Part shown: piece by piece, positions 60,788 through 64,000 of the stretch
Layout: each line of letters starts with the position of its first letter
How positions within the stretch are numbered: position 1 is the stretch's first letter
DNA from: CAYNBT01 sp964396025
Lineage (GTDB): Bacteria > Patescibacteriota > WWE3 > UBA101185 > UBA10185
DNA length: 64,000 bases
Assembly: GCA_964396025.1 (NCBI GenBank)
Contig: CAYNBT010000001.1
Coordinates: forward strand, 1-64,000
Direction of reading: 5' to 3'
Notes under the pieces: model-generated
Database searches by the model: none
Told to the model about the DNA's origin: nothing
Seen by the model: only the letters and a program-made list of their open reading frames with translations
Translations under genes and position numbers: made by a program

Positions 60788-63668
60788 TCTTACCTCCTAA
60801 ATCTCCACCTTCAGGACCTAAGTCTATCACCCAATCGGAATTGTTTATGATATCCAAATTATGTTCAATTACAAGCACGGTATGTCCTCTGCTGGTTAAA
60901 CGCTTGATTATACCAATTAATCTCTCGAGATCTGAGAAATGTAGTCCCGTAGTTGGCTCATCCAAAATATAAAGAGTGCTCCCTGTAGGACGTTTAGAGA
61001 GTTCTAATGCAAGCTTAACTCTTTGCGCTTCTCCGCCCGACATAGTAGGTGCAGGTTGCCCAAGATGCATATAACCTAAGCCTACTTCAAACATGGTCTT
61101 GAGTTTGCGTCTTATATTGGGAATATTCTCAAAGAAGGCTAACGCTTCTTCTACGGTCATCTCTAACACATCGCTTATAGATTTCCCCTTGTAGAGCACT
61201 TCCTGGGCTTCTCGGTTGTATCGTTTTCCTTGGCAGACTTCGCAATCAATGTATACGTCAGGCATAAATTGCATTTCAATCTTAACTTGACCCTCACCTG
61301 CACAGGCTTCGCATCTACCACCTTTTACGTTAAAACTAAACCTTCCAGGCCCATACCCTCGCACACGTGCTTCTTCTGTCTGGGCGTATAGGTCTCTAAT
61401 GTGATCAAAGGTCTTTGTGTAAGTGGCGGGATTTGATTTGGGAGTTCGCCCAATTGGGGTTTGATCAATTGCTATAACTTTATCTATGTATTCCAACCCT
61501 GCTATATCCTTGTATTCTTCGGGCTTTTCATCGTTTTTTAGACCATGTTCTTGACGCAAAACTCTGTGTAAAGTGTCCATCACAAGAGTGGATTTTCCAG
61601 ATCCAGAAACCCCCGTCACACATACAAACTTTCCTAGGGGAATGTGCATATCGACATTTTTAAGATTCCTTCCACTGGCACCAGTCAATACCAAATATTT
61701 ACCTTCTACGGATGCTTTGGGCTCGAATTCGTCTTCTGGAAGTTTTACTGTGCCCTTACCTACTTTTTTCTTTCCAGAAAGGTACTTTCCTGTAATGGAG
61801 TTGGGGTTTTTCATTATTTCCTGTGGAGTTCCGTGCGCCATGATGTTACCACCATGTTCGCCAGCACCTGGACCAAAATCAAAGATGTAATCACTTTCCA
61901 GCATAGTTTCCGTGTCATGTTCAACTACCAAAACAGTGTTACCAAGGTCTCTCAAATGCTTCAAAGTTTTTATAAGCTTCCCCTGATCCCTTTGATGTAA
62001 TCCAATAGAAGGCTCATCTAGTACATACAATACTCCGGAGAGCCCAGAGCCGATTTGGGAAGCCAATCTTATTCTTTGTGCTTCACCCCCAGATAAATGC
62101 CCGGATGCACGGCTTAAGGTCAAATATCCAAGTCCAACATCTAACAAAAATTTGATTCTATAATTGATTTCCTTGTTTATTGAATCGGCTATTGTCGCTT
62201 CACGCTCGGAAAATATGTTTGGTAATGAGTTGAACCAGATCTTAAAATCGTCAATAGAAAGATTAGATACTTCATAAATGTTTTTACTATCTATGTGCAC
62301 AGAAAGTGACGAGTCTTTTAGACGCGATCCTTTGCACTCTAAGCATGGCTCAAGCACCATGTACTTTTCTATATCGTTTCTAATAAAATCGGATTTTGTT
62401 TCTTTATGGCGTCTAAGAAGGTTTGGTATCACACCTTCATATTTTGCAAAGTAAACACCTGATTTCACATCACCGGAACTGTATGATACCCTAAACTTTC
62501 TACCTTCTGGCGCACCATACAATATGAGCTCAAAGATATCTTTAGGCAAATCGCCTATGGGAACATTGAGGGAAAACTCATATTCCTTTGCCACTGCCTC
62601 TATAACTTTAGATATCCAAGTATCCTTTTCGGCCAAATTCGACCAAGGAAATATGCCACCTTCTAGTATAGATAATCTAGGATTCATAACTTGATTTATA
62701 TCTACATCTAGTTGAGTACCCAACCCGTCACATGCAGGACAGGCTCCATGAGGAGAGTTAAAAGAAAATGTTCTGGGTTCTATGTCCGGTAGCGACAAGT
62801 TGCATGAAGGACACGCAAAATTTTCAGAGAACAAATGGTCTTCATAGTCCTTGGGGTCATCAGTAAAATCAAAATCTTTATCTTTAACAAGTGTGATCAC
62901 CACGTTGCCGTTACTTAGTTTTGCGGCAATCTCAACATCTTGGGTTAATCTAGCAATAGTTTCCTTGTAGTCTTCTTCATCTTTCAATCTCTTTGCGCTT
63001 AAAATATGACGACTTATCAATGCTTCCACAGTGTGTTTGTTGGTCTTTATGAGTGCGAACTTATCGGTTAAGTTCTTCATAGAACCATCGATACGTGCAC
63101 GAACAATACCTTGTCGTTTCAAATTATCAAACAATGAGGAGAATTCACCCTTTCTGTCTCTAACTACAGGAGAAAATACAAGAATACGAACACCTCTCTC
63201 TGTTGAATAGGAATGTTCGTTCTGAACCATACGTACAACTTGATCCGCGATCTGCTGAACGCTTTGTCTACTTATTTCCCTCCCGCACTTAGGACACTTA
63301 GGATGCCCTACTCTTGCAAAAAGAAGCCTTAGAAAATCATATATCTCAGTGATAGTTCCAACAGTAGATCTGGGATTCCTCGAAGTTGTCTTTTGGTCAA
63401 TCGCGATAGCTGGAGACAATCCCTCAATCTTCTGAACCTCAGGCTTTTTCATGACACCAAGAAACTGTCTGGCATATGCGGATAAGCTCTCAACATACCT
63501 ACGCTGACCTTCAGCATAAATTGTATCCATTGCAAGCGAGGATTTGCCAGAGCCCGACACACCGGTAAAAACCACGAACTTGTACTTGGGAATTTCAAGA
63601 TCTACATTCTTCAAGTTATGCTCGCTGGCACCTTTTATTATGATTTTATCGTTTGAGAACTCTGACAT
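60708..63668 (-). CDS. uvrA: excinuclease ABC subunit UvrA
   Basis: 986 aa. Two ABC ATPase modules: Walker A1 GVSGSGKSSLAMDTIY (about 36-51) and A2 GVSGSGKSTLVMDTLH (about 690-705), ABC signatures LSGGEAQRIRLASQIG and MSGGEAQRVKLALEL. Zinc-finger CxxC sets are present (HPKCPKCG and CPSC region about 255-262 and 290-313; GGRCEACAGEG about 790). It finds DNA damage with UvrB and hands it to UvrC. Promoter TTCACA-17-TATAAT ends 8 nt before the ATG. Its 3' end overlaps the transglutaminase gene by 80 bp. Confidence 0.97.
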   Translation of the reverse strand: MSEFSNDKIIIKGASEHNLKNVDLEIPKYKFVVFTGVSGSGKSSLAMDTIYAEGQRRYVESLSAYARQFLGVMKKPEVQKIEGLSPAIAIDQKTTSRNPRSTVGTITEIYDFLRLLFARVGHPKCPKCGREISRQSVQQIADQVVRMVQNEHSYSTERGVRILVFSPVVRDRKGEFSSLFDNLKRQGIVRARIDGSMKNLTDKFALIKTNKHTVEALISRHILSAKRLKDEEDYKETIARLTQDVEIAAKLSNGNVVITLVKDKDFDFTDDPKDYEDHLFSENFACPSCNLSLPDIEPRTFSFNSPHGACPACDGLGTQLDVDINQVMNPRLSILEGGIFPWSNLAEKDTWISKVIEAVAKEYEFSLNVPIGDLPKDIFELILYGAPEGRKFRVSYSSGDVKSGVYFAKYEGVIPNLLRRHKETKSDFIRNDIEKYMVLEPCLECKGSRLKDSSLSVHIDSKNIYEVSNLSIDDFKIWFNSLPNIFSEREATIADSINKEINYRIKFLLDVGLGYLTLSRASGHLSGGEAQRIRLASQIGSGLSGVLYVLDEPSIGLHQRDQGKLIKTLKHLRDLGNTVLVVEHDTETMLESDYIFDFGPGAGEHGGNIMAHGTPQEIMKNPNSITGKYLSGKKKVGKGTVKLPEDEFEPKASVEGKYLVLTGASGRNLKNVDMHIPLGKFVCVTGVSGSGKSTLVMDTLHRVLRQEHGLKNDEKPEEYKDIAGLEYIDKVIAIDQTPIGRTPKSNPATYTKTFDHIRDLYAQTEEARVRGYGPGRFSFNVKGGRCEACAGEGQVKIEMQFMPDVYIDCEVCQGKRYNREAQEVLYKGKSISDVLEMTVEEALAFFENIPNIRRKLKTMFEVGLGYMHLGQPAPTMSGGEAQRVKLALELSKRPTGSTLYILDEPTTGLHFSDLERLIGIIKRLTSRGHTVLVIEHNLDIINNSDWVIDLGPEGGDLGGKIIFSGSLDELRTNKESYTAQALRQYQ

Positions 63669-63676
63669 AGTTATCG

Positions 63677-63705
63677 ATTATACGGGTTATATTTGGGTTT
63701 GTGAA
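63677..63705 (-). promoter_or_regulatory. uvrA promoter, near-leaderless
   Basis: TTCACA (63700-63705), 17 bp, TATAAT (63677-63682), then 8 nt, then ATG 63668. Confidence 0.65.
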
Positions 63706-63751
63706 GTGAGATTCCAACACAGGGCAGGTGCTGGAATTACAATTCGGATAT

Positions 63752-64000
63752 TTACTTAATTTCACAAATTATTTTAAGAACTTGTCCTGTATAGAGTTCC
63801 GACCACTCTGTTAAACCATTTCCTTGTGCTAATGCAACGTACTTTTCACCATCTCCACAAACTCTTTCGGCAACTTGCCATAAACCTTCTCCAGCATTTA
63901 CGGTTGTTTCGTCTGCTTTTAGTTGATTTTTACTAGCGTCCTTGGAAGTGTCGGTTTTAACTTTTGTGTCGTTTGCGGATTGATCAGTATCTTTCTGATC
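63752..64000 (-). CDS. LysM-like protein, C-terminal part (runs off the window)
   Basis: The open frame continues to the window edge; 82 codons are visible. A Lys/Thr/Asp-rich linker precedes a C-terminal LysM-like module (VNAGEGLWQVAERVCGDGEKYVALAQGNGL...YTGQVLKIICEIK) with two cysteines that may pair. It is similar in design to the LysM protein at 27499-28152. The 5' end is not in this window. Confidence 0.7.
   Translation of the reverse strand, partial: DQKDTDQSANDTKVKTDTSKDASKNQLKADETTVNAGEGLWQVAERVCGDGEKYVALAQGNGLTEWSELYTGQVLKIICEIK

Noticed and set aside
1..64000. CRISPR arrays, insertion sequences, restriction systems
   Set aside because: None seen: no direct-repeat arrays, transposase motifs or R-M genes in any frame.

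Overview
This window looks like a chromosomal segment of a reduced-genome bacterium of the Candidate Phyla Radiation (Patescibacteria; a Microgenomates- or Katanobacteria-like lineage is my best guess, not proven). Reasons: a compact core with very short or overlapping gene junctions; DNA polymerase I without a 5' exonuclease domain; UvrC without its C-terminal HhH region; a B12-dependent ribonucleotide reductase beside a PduO-type adenosyltransferase; many secreted or single-membrane-pass proteins of unknown function; no central metabolic genes. TGA works as a stop, so the standard code is used. tRNAs carry encoded CCA ends.

Layout. 1-5036 is an accessory block: a NADAR-family protein, several unknown genes, a candidate structured RNA with a perfect sigma70 promoter, and four tandem paralogues of a ~100-residue family. 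One of these is split by a 100-N gap that is almost certainly a false join. 5033-13308 is a surface operon: a large dockerin-bearing glycosidase-like protein, a cohesin-like/CBM-like protein and a DUF2298 membrane protein. 13411-18184 holds a small secreted/membrane pair, DedA, an rRNA methyltransferase, L19 and a ClpE-like unfoldase. 18686-27301 is a run of core genes: polA, gatB, a HEPN-like gene, gatA, gatC, htpX, lemA, polX. 27370-31402 is a tRNA-punctuated accessory patch with small SD-led genes, duplicated terminators and a duplicated tRNA-Gly 3' end. 31541-37250 carries surface-glycan genes (O-antigen-ligase-like, flippase, two glycosidase-like proteins). 37320-64000 is core again: signal peptidase, L27, L21, RNA methyltransferase, rodA, ileS, nrdJ, a division/cell-wall cluster (ftsZ, ftsA, ftsQ, murG, ftsW, mraY, murA), secG, uvrC and uvrA.

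How genes work together. The division cluster supplies the lipid I/II steps and the Z-ring, but murC-F are not in this window. The PduO-type enzyme makes adenosylcobalamin for the neighbouring class II reductase. GatCAB makes Gln/Asn-tRNA. Two operons appear devoted to building or displaying extracellular polysaccharide.

The most interesting signals are: (1) a recurrent leaderless start architecture, a -10 hexamer exactly 6 nt before ATG at many core operons, contrasted with strong Shine-Dalgarno sites in the accessory patches; (2) a 33-residue amphipathic peptide at 45556-45657 with a perfect TTGACA-17-TATAAT promoter, that same 6-nt leaderless spacing, and its own terminator; (3) a ~280-nt candidate RNA at 1336-1613 with mutually exclusive pairings; (4) an adjacent cohesin-like/dockerin gene pair. 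The only stretch over 300 bases without a confident gene is 30941-31327; it holds a possible 55-codon ORF, the duplicated tRNA-Gly end and a terminator.
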